A stretch of 64,000 nucleotides of DNA from Oscillospiraceae bacterium (lineage in GTDB: Bacteria > Bacillota > Clostridia > Oscillospirales > Acutalibacteraceae). The notes below the pieces were generated by a model that was not told the DNA's origin, searched no databases, and saw only the letters and a list, made by a program, of their open reading frames with translations. Positions within the stretch are counted from its first letter, which is position 1. Every line of letters starts with the position of its first letter. Location: positions 48,792 through 112,791 of the forward strand of contig JAITGE010000005.1 in NCBI GenBank assembly GCA_031280825.1, read 5' to 3'. The translations under genes and the position numbers were made by a program. Shown one piece after another: positions 33,861-42,659 of the stretch.

Positions 33861-36107
33861 TTATGCAAACGCGCGCTGCGCGCTCCTTGCGGTGATGGTC
33901 ATTCCCTCTTTTGTTTTGATGGCGGTTTCATTGTAGTTCACGTATATTACCACACCGTTAGCATATTCGGTGGCGGTCACGCCCCTCGTGTCGCCCGCGA
34001 TGCCGGTGAGCTTCGTGTGCCGCAAAATGCGAACTCCGCGCAAATCGCCGAGAAGCTGGTTGGCACGTTCATAGTATCGCATGGCGGCATCCTGCTGCTG
34101 GAGCGTATACAACAGGAATTTGTTTTCTGTTTTACCGCGCTCCCCCGGGTCTGCGTTTGCGTACCATTCGATTGCGGGGCAAGCGCCGTACGCAACGCTA
34201 CGCAGGAAGGCTTCCTCCGGATCCTGCTGGGCATTCAGAGCCTTGCCTGCATAATCCGCGCTGCCGTGCAGCAGGATGGGCAGCAACGGGAACGCGCGAT
34301 AGCGACCGGTGTCCTCGGTGCTTAAAAGAGGGGAAAGCGGCAGATCCAAAATCACATCCGCCGTGCGGACGACATGAAAATATCCGCCGCTGAGCATGAC
34401 CCGCCATTGCGCGGAAATAGGTGGCAGCGTTTGCGCAATTTGCCGGGCGGCTTGGGCGCGGGCAGTGCCGCCGCCGGCGTAATCGCTAAAGAGCAGCTGC
34501 CCGATATCGCCGAGCGCAATGCCCGCGGTGCCGTATTTGCTTACGCGCTTTAGCAAGGCATCCAGTGCGGCAGGGACGGTTTGAACGCTGCGGAAGGGGA
34601 TGGAATTGATCTCCTTCACACCACCCAGTATATTGCGCGCACCGTATTTTTTGCTTAGCTTGCCCAGCGCCAGCAGCTGCACATTTGGAAACAGATCATA
34701 GCTCCGATCCGCGCAATCTTCCTGCAGGGCTTCAAACGCATCCTTGCCGCCCAAGGAGCGCAGGGGGGCTAGCTTCTCGGTCTGCAGCGGTTTGCTGGTG
34801 TCATCCGAAAAAGCGCTGTTGTAGCGTAAATTCAAGGCTGCAACACCCGCGCGCTCCAAGCTATCCAAAATGCCGCGCGCGTCGTCATAGGTGGTTGCGG
34901 GATATCCCATTTCGCCGTAGAGGGTCAGGCTGAGCGGCAGCGCACCCTCCGGATGGTCCACGGTTTTGGTGGAAGAAAGCAGGTTGATGCCGATTAGCTC
35001 TTCGCGAATGGCGTTCGCCATGGTGGATTCGTTGGCGTTATCGCCAAAAAGAAAGCGATAGCGCAGACATATGCCCGGTTCGCCATCGGCGGGCGCATAG
35101 CCCTTCGCTGCGCGAATTCCGCCATCCTGCTCCATCGCCCCGATGTCGCCTGGCAAGAGTGTTGGCGTGATCAAAAATTCCGCATAAACCGCCGCCTGCA
35201 AATGCTCCCCGGGGATGCTTTGCCGCGCAACGACGGTTGCTGCCGGTGCGCCCTGTTCAATAACGGCGACGAAAGCGGCTTGCCCCTGCTTTGCACCGAA
35301 CGCGCCGACAGAGGCAGTGCCTGACGGCTGTTGCACAGGGACGTCCTCGCCGTATACCGGGAAGCGAAGCTCACTGCCCTCTGCCGCCGTGCCGCCCGCG
35401 ACGGCGGGGTAGAGCAGGGCGCCGCTTCCGTCAGGTAACAGGATGAAATCTGTCGCCGTTGGTTTGTTGAGCGCTCCGAAGCGTTCCATCACGCGGACGG
35501 ATTCAATATATGCGTTCGGGTTTTCCGTGAGGCTTGCCCAGTCCGCTGTTACGCGGAGGTTCCCGCTTTCGAGCGTATAATTCATGCTGAGGGAAAACCC
35601 GATATCGTTCCCTTCGAGCGTTTTTTTTGCCGCCGCTGTTTTATTTGGGAAAATATTATATACAACGCGCACGCCGTTTTTAATGCTTTCGTGCGTTGCT
35701 CGACCGTAGGAAACGGAATGATCCTGCGTATTGAGCGTGACGCGGCTGCCGTTCAGTACGGCGGTGATCTCGGCTGCGGCGGCGCCTTTGGCGGGTGAGG
35801 TGGGGAGCAACCCCAAGGGCGACCAGAGGGTGCTTGCGCCGTCTTCACCAAAGCTGCCGCGCACAAGGATGTTCATCGTTTTTTCGTCCAGGTACAGGCT
35901 CACGAAGTTTGAGCTTGCCAGCGCGGGCGTATCTGCCGCTGGCGCGGTTATCGTATACGACCCGCTGCCGGGAGGATCCGCCTGCACGGCTTCTCCGTTT
36001 TTTACGGGAAGCGTTGCGGGCGCCTGCTCAGCACAAGCGCAGAGCAAGAGCACCGCACCCAAGACCGCGCCGCAGGCACGGCGCAAGTATACGTGAGCGT
36101 TATTCAT
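33861..36107 (-). CDS. DUF5696-type lipoprotein, putative glycoside-processing protein
   Basis: 748-residue secreted protein. N-terminal signal with lipobox-like L-C-A-C at about residues 21-25 (Cys at -2 is unusual), then a short Pro/Ala linker. The body resembles DUF5696 proteins of Clostridia and Paenibacillus: beta-rich N-terminal half (EGNDIGFSLSMNYTLE, FILLPDGSGALLYP) and a TIM-barrel-like second half (LTLYGEMGYPATTYDD, NLRYNSAF, YDLFPNVQLL). Catalytic residues are not established for this family. Neighbours (Gfo/Idh/MocA oxidoreductase, sugar 1-kinase) suggest work on an external glycan. ATG with AGGAAAA site, 14 bases after the oxidoreductase gene. Confidence 0.7.
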   Translation of the reverse strand: MNNAHVYLRRACGAVLGAVLLLCACAEQAPATLPVKNGEAVQADPPGSGSYTITAPAADTPALASSNFVSLYLDEKTMNILVRGSFGEDGASTLWSPLGLLPTSPAKGAAAAEITAVLNGSRVTLNTQDHSVSYGRATHESIKNGVRVVYNIFPNKTAAAKKTLEGNDIGFSLSMNYTLESGNLRVTADWASLTENPNAYIESVRVMERFGALNKPTATDFILLPDGSGALLYPAVAGGTAAEGSELRFPVYGEDVPVQQPSGTASVGAFGAKQGQAAFVAVIEQGAPAATVVARQSIPGEHLQAAVYAEFLITPTLLPGDIGAMEQDGGIRAAKGYAPADGEPGICLRYRFLFGDNANESTMANAIREELIGINLLSSTKTVDHPEGALPLSLTLYGEMGYPATTYDDARGILDSLERAGVAALNLRYNSAFSDDTSKPLQTEKLAPLRSLGGKDAFEALQEDCADRSYDLFPNVQLLALGKLSKKYGARNILGGVKEINSIPFRSVQTVPAALDALLKRVSKYGTAGIALGDIGQLLFSDYAGGGTARAQAARQIAQTLPPISAQWRVMLSGGYFHVVRTADVILDLPLSPLLSTEDTGRYRAFPLLPILLHGSADYAGKALNAQQDPEEAFLRSVAYGACPAIEWYANADPGERGKTENKFLLYTLQQQDAAMRYYERANQLLGDLRGVRILRHTKLTGIAGDTRGVTATEYANGVVIYVNYNETAIKTKEGMTITARSAQRAFA

Positions 36108-36121
36108 ACGCGTTTTCCTAT

Positions 36122-37156
36122 CTAAGCGAACATATACGGTTTGCCGGTTTCGGCACTTTCATAGGCGGCAAGCACGACGGAAAGGGCGTTCATGCCCTCC
36201 TGGGCGTCCACAAGCGGCTGCCCGTCTTCGTGGATGGCGCGGCATACATCGGCATATAGCAAGCTATGCCCGTGCCCATAAACGCTGGCTGGGTTTGCGC
36301 CGTACCGCTCGCGCATGAGGGCTTCTTCGTCTGCCTCCATGTCATCAAAGCGCCACAGCTCCACAACGTGACCCGCTGTGCCGCCCAAGCGCGCACAGCC
36401 CTTTGTGCCGCTGATTTGCAGGGTTTCTTCCTGTGCGCCGGGGTACATCACCGTCATGCATTCCAAGCTGCCCAGCGCGCCGTTGTCATAACGTAGCGCC
36501 GCTATGGCAATATCTTCGCATTCGATGGGATGCACCAGAGTGGACTTGAGCGCTGTCAGCGTTTTTGGGCGACTGCCCAGCATCCAGTTGAGCAAGTCGA
36601 TGCCGTGGATGCTTTGGTTCATCATCGCGCCGCCGTCAAGGGCTTTTGTGCCGCGCCAAGCAGCTTGAGCATAATAACCCGCGCCGCGCCACCAGCGCAG
36701 ATGGAGAGTTGCGCTTAAAATGCGCCCAAAGCGCCCGACTTCCACCGCACGGCGCAGCATTTGCACGGCAGGATTAAACCGGTTTTGCAGATTATTTGCA
36801 ACAACAACGCCTTTCCGCCGCCCGGCTTCCAAAATTTTTTGCGCGTCGGTCAAATGCATGGCGATGGGCTTTTCGATGATCACATGGCAGCCTGCTTCGA
36901 TGCAGTCCAGCGCCATCTCGGCGTGATATCCGCTGGGCGTGGCGATTGCTACAAGCTCCGGTCGTGCGTTCCGCAGCATTTGTCGATAATCCGCAAACAA
37001 AGGGACGCCGCGCAGCGCGTCGGCGGCAAAGGCGAGGTTTTCTTCTTTGTTCGCCGGCACCGTGTCACAAAGCCCTGTAATTTCCAGCCCGTTTTTTTGC
37101 GCGGCGCGTATGTGCTCCGGTGAAACGCGGCCGCAACCAATCAAGCAATAACGCAT
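36122..37156 (-). CDS. Gfo/Idh/MocA-family oxidoreductase
   Basis: 344 residues: N-terminal NAD(P)-binding Rossmann domain beginning YCLIGCGRVSPEHI (GxGxxS-like dinucleotide loop, about 3-16), IATPSGYHAEMA (about 71) and the family hallmark HVIIEKPIAMHLTDA (about 94, EKP), then the C-terminal substrate domain (GGAMMNQSIHGIDLLNWMLG, given as GGAMMNQSIHG with catalytic His). It probably oxidises or epimerises a sugar or inositol. ATG with GGAGGA site. It lies between thiN and the DUF5696 gene in one operon. Confidence 0.88.
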   Translation of the reverse strand: MRYCLIGCGRVSPEHIRAAQKNGLEITGLCDTVPANKEENLAFAADALRGVPLFADYRQMLRNARPELVAIATPSGYHAEMALDCIEAGCHVIIEKPIAMHLTDAQKILEAGRRKGVVVANNLQNRFNPAVQMLRRAVEVGRFGRILSATLHLRWWRGAGYYAQAAWRGTKALDGGAMMNQSIHGIDLLNWMLGSRPKTLTALKSTLVHPIECEDIAIAALRYDNGALGSLECMTVMYPGAQEETLQISGTKGCARLGGTAGHVVELWRFDDMEADEEALMRERYGANPASVYGHGHSLLYADVCRAIHEDGQPLVDAQEGMNALSVVLAAYESAETGKPYMFA

Positions 37157-37213
37157 ATCTCCTCCGGGTTTTAGAGTGTGGGGCGCGATCGGTTCCGCAG
37201 GCGCAAATCATTG

Positions 37214-37852
37214 CTATACATTCACCAGCGGCTGCGCCTTGTCTGCTTCCCAGAAAACAAGCAGCGCGCCCTTCGCCAACGATATCTCCGCGCGAGCACC
37301 TGTGATCTCGTTGCTCAAGCCCAGCGGATTTTCCGGCGTGAGCGCCGCGCCGTTTAACGGATATCTGGCGCTTTTGATGTCAACGCCTTCCGCACTGCCA
37401 CCGTAAGCGAAGACGGAAAATAGCCCCGCGCCCTCCAGCAGCAGGCTGCCGTTGTCGCACAGCATCGTCGCCGCCCAGCCCGGGGAGCAGTGTAGCACAG
37501 CAAACGCACCCGCTTGCGCTGCCTGTGCGAGAAGCTGTATGTTGGCATATGTGTGATCCGCCCTGCCGCCGACTGCGCCGATCAACGCAATGCGCCGAAA
37601 GCCCCTTGCCAGGGCTTCCCGCAGTGCCAGCGCCATATCGGAGGCGTCCTTCTGCGCGGGATAGCGCTTGCAGGGGACATCCGGCGGTGGCGGCAACTGT
37701 GCGGAATCAAAATCGCCGATCATGTAGTCCGGTGTGATATTCCACGCAAGGAGAACGTCCAGACCGCCGTCAACGGCGATCACAAAATCCCCGGGCTGCG
37801 GTAGTATGCGTTCCGCTTCCGGCGCCGCGCCCACGAGGTAACAAGTTTGCAT
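37214..37852 (-). CDS. thiN: Thiamine pyrophosphokinase
   Basis: 212-residue cytoplasmic enzyme that converts thiamine plus ATP to thiamine diphosphate. Motifs: VIAVDGGLDVLL (about 24), DYMIGDFDS (about 42-50), KDASDMALAL (about 68-77) and GAVGGRADHTYAN (about 92-104), all standard for bacterial TPK; length is normal. It is the first gene behind a consensus promoter, followed by three unrelated carbohydrate-type genes. In many Firmicutes thiN instead follows rsgA-rpe, so the arrangement here is unusual. No TPP riboswitch is visible upstream. Confidence 0.9.
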   Translation of the reverse strand: MQTCYLVGAAPEAERILPQPGDFVIAVDGGLDVLLAWNITPDYMIGDFDSAQLPPPPDVPCKRYPAQKDASDMALALREALARGFRRIALIGAVGGRADHTYANIQLLAQAAQAGAFAVLHCSPGWAATMLCDNGSLLLEGAGLFSVFAYGGSAEGVDIKSARYPLNGAALTPENPLGLSNEITGARAEISLAKGALLVFWEADKAQPLVNV

Positions 37853-37890
37853 AAGAAAGCCTCTTTCCAGTGGGGCGAACTAAATATTCA

Positions 37891-37922
37891 CCACCCAAGC
37901 GCATTATAGCACGCTCGGGTGG
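37891..37922. promoter_or_regulatory. Inverted repeat around the thiN promoter -10
   Basis: CCACCC-a-AGCG (37891-37901) and CGCT-c-GGGTGG (37912-37922) form a 10-pair interrupted palindrome whose 10-base centre contains the -10 hexamer. No T-run follows on either strand, so it is more like an operator than a terminator. The regulator is unknown. Confidence 0.55.
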
Positions 37923-37931
37923 TTTTGTCAA
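37903..37931 (-). promoter_or_regulatory. Consensus SigA promoter of the thiN operon
   Basis: Minus strand: TTGACA (37931-37926), 17-base spacer, TATAAT (37908-37903), both hexamers perfect. It lies about 50 bases before the thiN ATG. Confidence 0.92.
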
Positions 37932-38009
37932 GCGGGAGTACGAAAATCTTCGGCAAAAGCCCCATTACGCGCCGTATGCTTTTTGCTACTTCTGTGCAAA
38001 GTGCCAATC

Positions 38010-38924
38010 TTATGCCGCGCCAAGGTATTCTTCCAGGCAAATGCCTTGCGCCATGATTTCTTGTGCGGCAGCTTTGCCGACGTAGCGCCAATGCCATGGC
38101 TCATATGTGATTTCTGTGATCTCCTGCTTATCCTTCGGATAGCGCAGAATAAAGCCGTATTCCGCGCCGTGCGCCATCAGCCAGCGGTATTCCTTGGTGT
38201 TGGCAAAATCCACGCGTGTACCCCACGCGCCCGGCGCTGCAATGTCCATGGCCAGCCCCGCCTCATGCTCTGAACAGCCGGGCGGCAGGATGCTTTGCGC
38301 GGCGGCGGCGACGGCTTCGGCACTGCCATAGCCCTTGACGCGGTATTCTTCGATCTTGCGCTCGAAATTACTCTTTTGCGTGCTTGTGCGCCGATAGCCG
38401 GAGTAGGGGATAAGCTCCGCGCCGTCCTCCAGCGCAGCATAATACATCTTTCGGTATTGTTGGGCTGCGCGGGCGTCCAGCGCGCGGTTTTCCTCATAAA
38501 CGCCCGGCAGACACACGGCGGTTTCGGGCGCATAGCCAGTGGGCAGGGCGTACTTGCGGTTGACCAGCAGCAAGCTCCATTGATCAGGATCATACCCGGC
38601 GACAACCGGGTGAATGCCTTCGTAATTGTAGGCATAGGTGTAATTGGATGTGGCATGCGCAGTTGGCTTGGCGGTGGATTCTTTTTTTTCAGAAGCGCTG
38701 CTTGCTTGCGAGCCCAAGGGCAACGCGGTGGAGGCAGCTTCCGTTGTCGCCGGGTCATAATCCGCCGGTGCGGTTTCTGCTGTTGTTGGCGCGGAAAAAA
38801 GTGGAAAAGACGCGACGCCGCTGGTCTTGGCGCTGCTGGACGACGGTGCTTCCGTCGTTCCGCAGGCAGCGCCGAACAGCAGCAGCGCTGCCGTTAACAG
38901 GAACAAGGTACGTTTCGTTTTCAT
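38010..38924 (-). CDS. VanY-type D-alanyl-D-alanine carboxypeptidase lipoprotein
   Basis: 304-residue M15B-family zinc carboxypeptidase that trims D-Ala from peptidoglycan stem peptides. Signal peptide ending LLFGAAC (lipidation Cys about 22; the -3 Gly is atypical), then a Ser/Thr/Ala linker to about residue 105. The catalytic domain has SGYRRTSTQ (about 187), CSEHEAGLAMDI (zinc His and Asp, about 226-237) and YEPWHWRYVG (Glu and third zinc His, about 281-290). ATG at 38924 overlaps the previous stop by ATGA and has CTGGAGGA. It is the last gene of a four-gene operon with three membrane proteins of unknown function. Confidence 0.9.
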   Translation of the reverse strand: MKTKRTLFLLTAALLLFGAACGTTEAPSSSSAKTSGVASFPLFSAPTTAETAPADYDPATTEAASTALPLGSQASSASEKKESTAKPTAHATSNYTYAYNYEGIHPVVAGYDPDQWSLLLVNRKYALPTGYAPETAVCLPGVYEENRALDARAAQQYRKMYYAALEDGAELIPYSGYRRTSTQKSNFERKIEEYRVKGYGSAEAVAAAAQSILPPGCSEHEAGLAMDIAAPGAWGTRVDFANTKEYRWLMAHGAEYGFILRYPKDKQEITEITYEPWHWRYVGKAAAQEIMAQGICLEEYLGAA

Positions 38925-39853
38925 TGGCTTTCCTCCAGATAGCGCTCCGGACCGGGCAGCAGATGCCATTGTGCGCCTGTTTTCACAAGCGTTAGTGTAT
39001 ACTGTTCTTCGCGCGTTATGCCTTCGCCGTTTTTATCGGTTTTGTCGGCAAGGAGCGTTGCCTTGGCTTGAACGGTGCAATAGGCATCCGCAAGACCCAG
39101 ATTGTAATCCAGGTATGCCGCGACGCCTGCCGGGATATCCGTTGCCTCCGCGGCTTTGATGCTTTCAATGTCTACCGTCACATCCAGCTTATCGGCGAGC
39201 TTGGTGTTTGCCGGGTCTTGAACCAGCGCTTTTGCATGCGGCTTCAAAAGCGTGTCACGGCAGGCTGTGCTGAAGGCGGCGGCATCTGCGGCGTCGGTTT
39301 TGGCAAGCGCTTGCAGGCGACTGCGCAGTCCGCTGTCCTGCGCATAAGCGCGCGCGAGGTCATACCCTTGCACGGCGGCGATGGCTTCCGCGTCGCGGTT
39401 GGCGACGGCGTTCACGGAACGTAAGGCGACCAACGCCCGTTCCAGCTGTGCATCCTCGGGGGCGGCGACCCATTTTACGGAATTGGCGGAAACCATGAAG
39501 TAGCAAAGCTCCTGCGTCGCGCCGTTTACTTCAGCGACTGCGGTAATACGGCAAAGGCTATCCACCGCAGTGGCTTCGCTCTCTGGTTTTGTGCCGTCCC
39601 ACCAGGTGTAACCGGGCTGTTCGCCGTTGGAAGCAGCCTTGGTGACACGCAGCAGCTCGCGCATTTCGCTGCCGAAAAATTTCTCCTGCTTTATAACCTC
39701 CACGGCGGAGGGCGCAACACCCATCAGGTTGGCGGCATATTTTTTTGCCTGTGCCTCCAAACGAAAAAACAGCAGCCAAGCAACAAGCGCGCTCACGGCG
39801 ATAAAGCCTACGGCTGTGAGAAGGATGGGGACAAAAATCTTTTTGCTTTTCAT
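38921..39853 (-). CDS. Membrane-anchored extracellular protein of unknown function
   Basis: 310 residues. One transmembrane helix near the N-terminus (about 7-29, VPILLTAVGFIAVSALVAWLLFF), with the rest predicted outside. The body has no domain I recognise; the C-terminus (TLTLVKTGAQWHLLPG) resembles the end of DUF4878/NTF2-like domains, in which a conserved Trp follows a 'VK..G.W' pattern, and the two upstream proteins end similarly (VHADGAWYCF, FKVSGKWRIA). It is coupled to the VanY gene by ATGA. Confidence 0.75.
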   Translation of the reverse strand: MKSKKIFVPILLTAVGFIAVSALVAWLLFFRLEAQAKKYAANLMGVAPSAVEVIKQEKFFGSEMRELLRVTKAASNGEQPGYTWWDGTKPESEATAVDSLCRITAVAEVNGATQELCYFMVSANSVKWVAAPEDAQLERALVALRSVNAVANRDAEAIAAVQGYDLARAYAQDSGLRSRLQALAKTDAADAAAFSTACRDTLLKPHAKALVQDPANTKLADKLDVTVDIESIKAAEATDIPAGVAAYLDYNLGLADAYCTVQAKATLLADKTDKNGEGITREEQYTLTLVKTGAQWHLLPGPERYLEESQ

Positions 39854-39868
39854 GAGGTACGCTCCTCG

Positions 39869-40561
39869 CTAAATTATTGAATCGCTAAACCGGGCTGCAT
39901 TATCCGAGAAGCAATACCAAGCTCCGTCCGCATGAACCATGGTCAGGCTTGATTCTGTTTCGTCGCTGCTTTCGCTGCCGCTGAGGCGTATCCTTGCGGC
40001 GACCTCCGCCACAGCTTTAATGTGCGTCCAATCATAAGCTGCGTAGCTTGCGAACGAATCTTTTGCGGGCTTGTATTGTTCCAAAAACGCTTTGCGCGCT
40101 TTGCGACCGTATGTTTTGCTTTTGAGGATTTCGACCGTTACCGTCACGTTTGCGCCATAAGCGGTTTCCAGTTCGCTCTTTGCTTGCTGCGTCAGAAATG
40201 AGCGGAACGCATCCCTGTCAAAAATCGTGTCAAGACCGGGCGCTTCCGCCTTCATCATTTCATAGAAATCAATGTCGGCAGTTTCGAAAACGGTGATGTA
40301 ATCGTAGGTGGCGATTGCTTGAAAGGCTTTCTTTGCAGGCTCAATCGGGCTGCCGCGCAAGATGCCGGGCAGCAGCAGCGCTGTCGCCGCACCCAGCGCG
40401 AGAACGAGGAAAACAATCGCGCACACGAGTGGCTTTTTGCGTTTGCTTCGCGGTTGGGGATTGTCTGTTAGTTCCGGCACTGCTTGCGCGGCGACTGGTT
40501 CTGTCGCTGTTTCCGGCGCTTCGGGCAACCTGTTTTCGGGTTCTGCTTCCATGTTTTCCAT
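39869..40561 (-). CDS. Single-pass membrane protein with NTF2-like (DUF4878-type) extracellular part
   Basis: 230 residues: a Glu/Pro-rich cytoplasmic N-terminus (1-42), a basic patch SKRKKP and a transmembrane helix (about 45-66, VCAIVFLVLALGAATALLL), then an extracellular domain opening with PAKKAFQAIATYDY and closing with VHADGAWYCFSD. This fits lipoprotein- or membrane-bound DUF4878-like domains. Function unknown. It starts with a GGAGCAG site 80 bases after the upstream zinc-ribbon protein gene. Confidence 0.7.
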   Translation of the reverse strand: MENMEAEPENRLPEAPETATEPVAAQAVPELTDNPQPRSKRKKPLVCAIVFLVLALGAATALLLPGILRGSPIEPAKKAFQAIATYDYITVFETADIDFYEMMKAEAPGLDTIFDRDAFRSFLTQQAKSELETAYGANVTVTVEILKSKTYGRKARKAFLEQYKPAKDSFASYAAYDWTHIKAVAEVAARIRLSGSESSDETESSLTMVHADGAWYCFSDNAARFSDSII

Positions 40562-40640
40562 TGCATCTGCTCCTTATGTGTGGATAACGCCCAAGGCGAC
40601 CGAAACATCAGCCGCCCTCGTGAATATTCGAATGCACGGG

Positions 40641-41594
40641 TTATAGAATGGAATCCAAAATGTTTTCAGAGGCGATACGCCATTTGCCGCTGACCTTAAA
40701 GAGCGTGACGGTAAGGTCAACATCCTCTGCGTCGTCTTTGCCCTCCAAAATACCCTCAATGGTTAGAATTACACCCTTTTTGACTTTTTCGAGCTTTATA
40801 TCCAGACCTTTTTGGACGTCGTACCCTTTTAGCTCTTTAATTTGCTTGATATCCTCAAGCGCACTGCTTTTGTCCTTGTATTTTTCGAAAGCGGCATCGT
40901 AGGCGTCGTCGTCAGGATAATCGGAAGCGGAGGGATACGGGATTTCCACAAGCGATTTTAGGCGTGTGAGCAGCTGCCGGTTTGTTAATTCGTCGGTATC
41001 CACGACCTTCAGGTTTTTTACGCGGATATTCTTGCCGTACGCATCCGCAAGGTTCTTGGTGAGATCCACCTCCGCATCCTTGAGAAATTTGCTGATGCTG
41101 CTGGTGTCATAATCGTCCTCATAGTACTCTTTATTCTCTTCGAGCCAGGACGCTTCGTCAAAAATATCGTACTTGATCGCTTTGCTTATGTCGCCTGCGG
41201 CGGCGGCTTTGACGTATTTCTTTGCAACGCTCTTCGCGCTGTTCGCGCCGGCGACGGCACAAACGGCGACTACCAATATAAGCAGAGCGGCAAGTGCGCC
41301 GCCGATGATGGGAATCAGTTTTTTTGCATCACCGCCGGGAATTTTCTTGAGCAGCGGCGCCGCGGAGTGTTTGAGTTGTGCAAGGGGGTCGGGTTTTGGC
41401 GTGTAGCCTTGCGGCGGCGCGGCGACCGTCTGCGGCTGCACGGGTGGGACTTGCTGGGGTGGCGGCGCAGTGACTGCCTGCGGCTGCGCGGGCGGAGCTT
41501 GCTGGGGCATCGGGGGTTTTTGCAGCACAGTGCCACAATTGCCGCAGAATGCGGCGTTTTCAGGTAATCCGATTCCGCAAGTAGGGCAAAGCAT
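40641..41594 (-). CDS. Zinc-ribbon membrane protein with extracellular DUF4878-like domain
   Basis: 317 residues. An N-terminal zinc ribbon (CPTCG...CGNCG, residues 3-21), a Pro/Gln-rich linker with repeated AQPQ/VQPQT segments (about 28-70), a transmembrane helix (about 96-120, PIIGGALAALLILVVAVCAVAG), then an extracellular domain starting KSVAKKYVKAAAAGD and ending FKVSGKWRIASE. This ribbon-linker-TM-domain design is frequent in Clostridia, with unknown role. ATG at 41594 with GGGAGGG; the TTG at 41609 lies inside that site and is not used. First gene of the operon. Confidence 0.78.
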   Translation of the reverse strand: MLCPTCGIGLPENAAFCGNCGTVLQKPPMPQQAPPAQPQAVTAPPPQQVPPVQPQTVAAPPQGYTPKPDPLAQLKHSAAPLLKKIPGGDAKKLIPIIGGALAALLILVVAVCAVAGANSAKSVAKKYVKAAAAGDISKAIKYDIFDEASWLEENKEYYEDDYDTSSISKFLKDAEVDLTKNLADAYGKNIRVKNLKVVDTDELTNRQLLTRLKSLVEIPYPSASDYPDDDAYDAAFEKYKDKSSALEDIKQIKELKGYDVQKGLDIKLEKVKKGVILTIEGILEGKDDAEDVDLTVTLFKVSGKWRIASENILDSIL

Positions 41595-41646
41595 AGAAAA
41601 CCCTCCCAATCTATATCGCTGATTTCAGATCAGCTATCTTGCAGAC

Positions 41647-41675
41647 AGTATGGCACATACTGCGGATTTTGTCAA
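41647..41675 (-). promoter_or_regulatory. Promoter of the zinc-ribbon/VanY operon
   Basis: Minus strand: TTGACA (41675-41670), 17-base spacer, CATACT (41652-41647). The -35 lies just past the stop of the upstream permease gene. A short hairpin GCTGAT/ATCAGC sits in the 5' leader near 41625. Confidence 0.75.
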
Positions 41676-41677
41676 GT

Positions 41678-42658
41678 TTATTTCATTGAAAGACCGACTG
41701 CAATCACCAGCGGCATTGTAACGATTGAAGCGATGCTGATGAACCCCACAATTTGGGCTGCGTAGCCGGGATCGCGTCCGTATTTTGCCGCAAAAACAAC
41801 CGTATTGTTTGCGCTGGGTGCACTTGCGGAAATCAGGAGCGCGTTGAGCAGCGCCCCGCGCACCCCAAAGGCAAGCAACGCTGCCATCACGAGCGCGGGT
41901 AAAGCGAGAAGCTTGATGCCCAGCGCAGAAAATATTTTTTTGCTGCGCAAAAATCCTTTGAGCTTCGTGTGAGAAAGATACGCCCCGAACATCAGCATTG
42001 CCAGAGGGGTGTTCATGCCGGCAATGAAATCAACGGGCTTGGTGATTAACTCGGGCAAGGGGATGGCGAAGAGGAACAGCGGCAGACCGACGACCACGGA
42101 AAGAACGCCTGCGTTGAGAAAGAGGGTCTTCCACCGGAATTGGGCGGCATCGCTCTGCGTATGCGCGTTTTTACGCCGTAGCGGCGCACCGCCCGCCATG
42201 GTATACGCGCCGTGGGTGAAAGAAAATACTTGGAACGAAAGGATCACCGCAGAGCAGTAAAACACGCCCTCCTCGCCGACCATCGCCTGCGCCAAGGGTA
42301 ACGCCATATAGCCGCAATTGCCATATATGGCGGCAAAATGCAGTACGCTTTCAGTTGCTGCGTCGCGGCTGCTGCGGAAGAATGGCTCACTGATCAGGAT
42401 GCCCAGCACGTGCAGCAGAACGCCGCAGGCGGCGGAAATCAGAAAGCCGCGCAGCCGCTCCCGGCTGAATTCCATGCTGTAAAACGAGCGGACAATCACG
42501 CACGCGGTGACGACATACAACAGCAGCCCGGAGGCTTGCCGCGCGGTTTCGGCGCGAAACCAGCCGAGCCGCTCAGCGGCGACGCCAACGCCGACGATCA
42601 CATACAGCACAATGAGCTGCGTCAGCGCCAGCTGCGCGTTGTGTAAAAGCATTTGCAT
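41678..42658 (-). CDS. AEC (auxin efflux carrier)-family permease
   Basis: 326-residue polytopic membrane transporter with about ten hydrophobic segments. LYVIVGVGVAAERLGWF near the N-terminus, GNCGYMALPLAQAMVGEEGVFY (shown as GNCGYMALPLAQA, about 135), NTPLAMLMFGAYLS (about 228) and SAPSANNTVVFAAKYG near the end are typical of the AEC family (malate, auxin or amino-acid efflux). Substrate unknown. The ATG at 42658 is one base past the stop of the preceding gene; a TTG at 42670 overlapping that gene is an alternative. Both choices keep the same membrane topology. Confidence 0.88.
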   Translation of the reverse strand: MQMLLHNAQLALTQLIVLYVIVGVGVAAERLGWFRAETARQASGLLLYVVTACVIVRSFYSMEFSRERLRGFLISAACGVLLHVLGILISEPFFRSSRDAATESVLHFAAIYGNCGYMALPLAQAMVGEEGVFYCSAVILSFQVFSFTHGAYTMAGGAPLRRKNAHTQSDAAQFRWKTLFLNAGVLSVVVGLPLFLFAIPLPELITKPVDFIAGMNTPLAMLMFGAYLSHTKLKGFLRSKKIFSALGIKLLALPALVMAALLAFGVRGALLNALLISASAPSANNTVVFAAKYGRDPGYAAQIVGFISIASIVTMPLVIAVGLSMK

Positions 42659-42659
42659 G

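Noticed and set aside
37853..37930. TPP riboswitch upstream of thiN
   Set aside because: The leader is about 50 bases and lacks the CTGAGA and ACCTGAT-type core.
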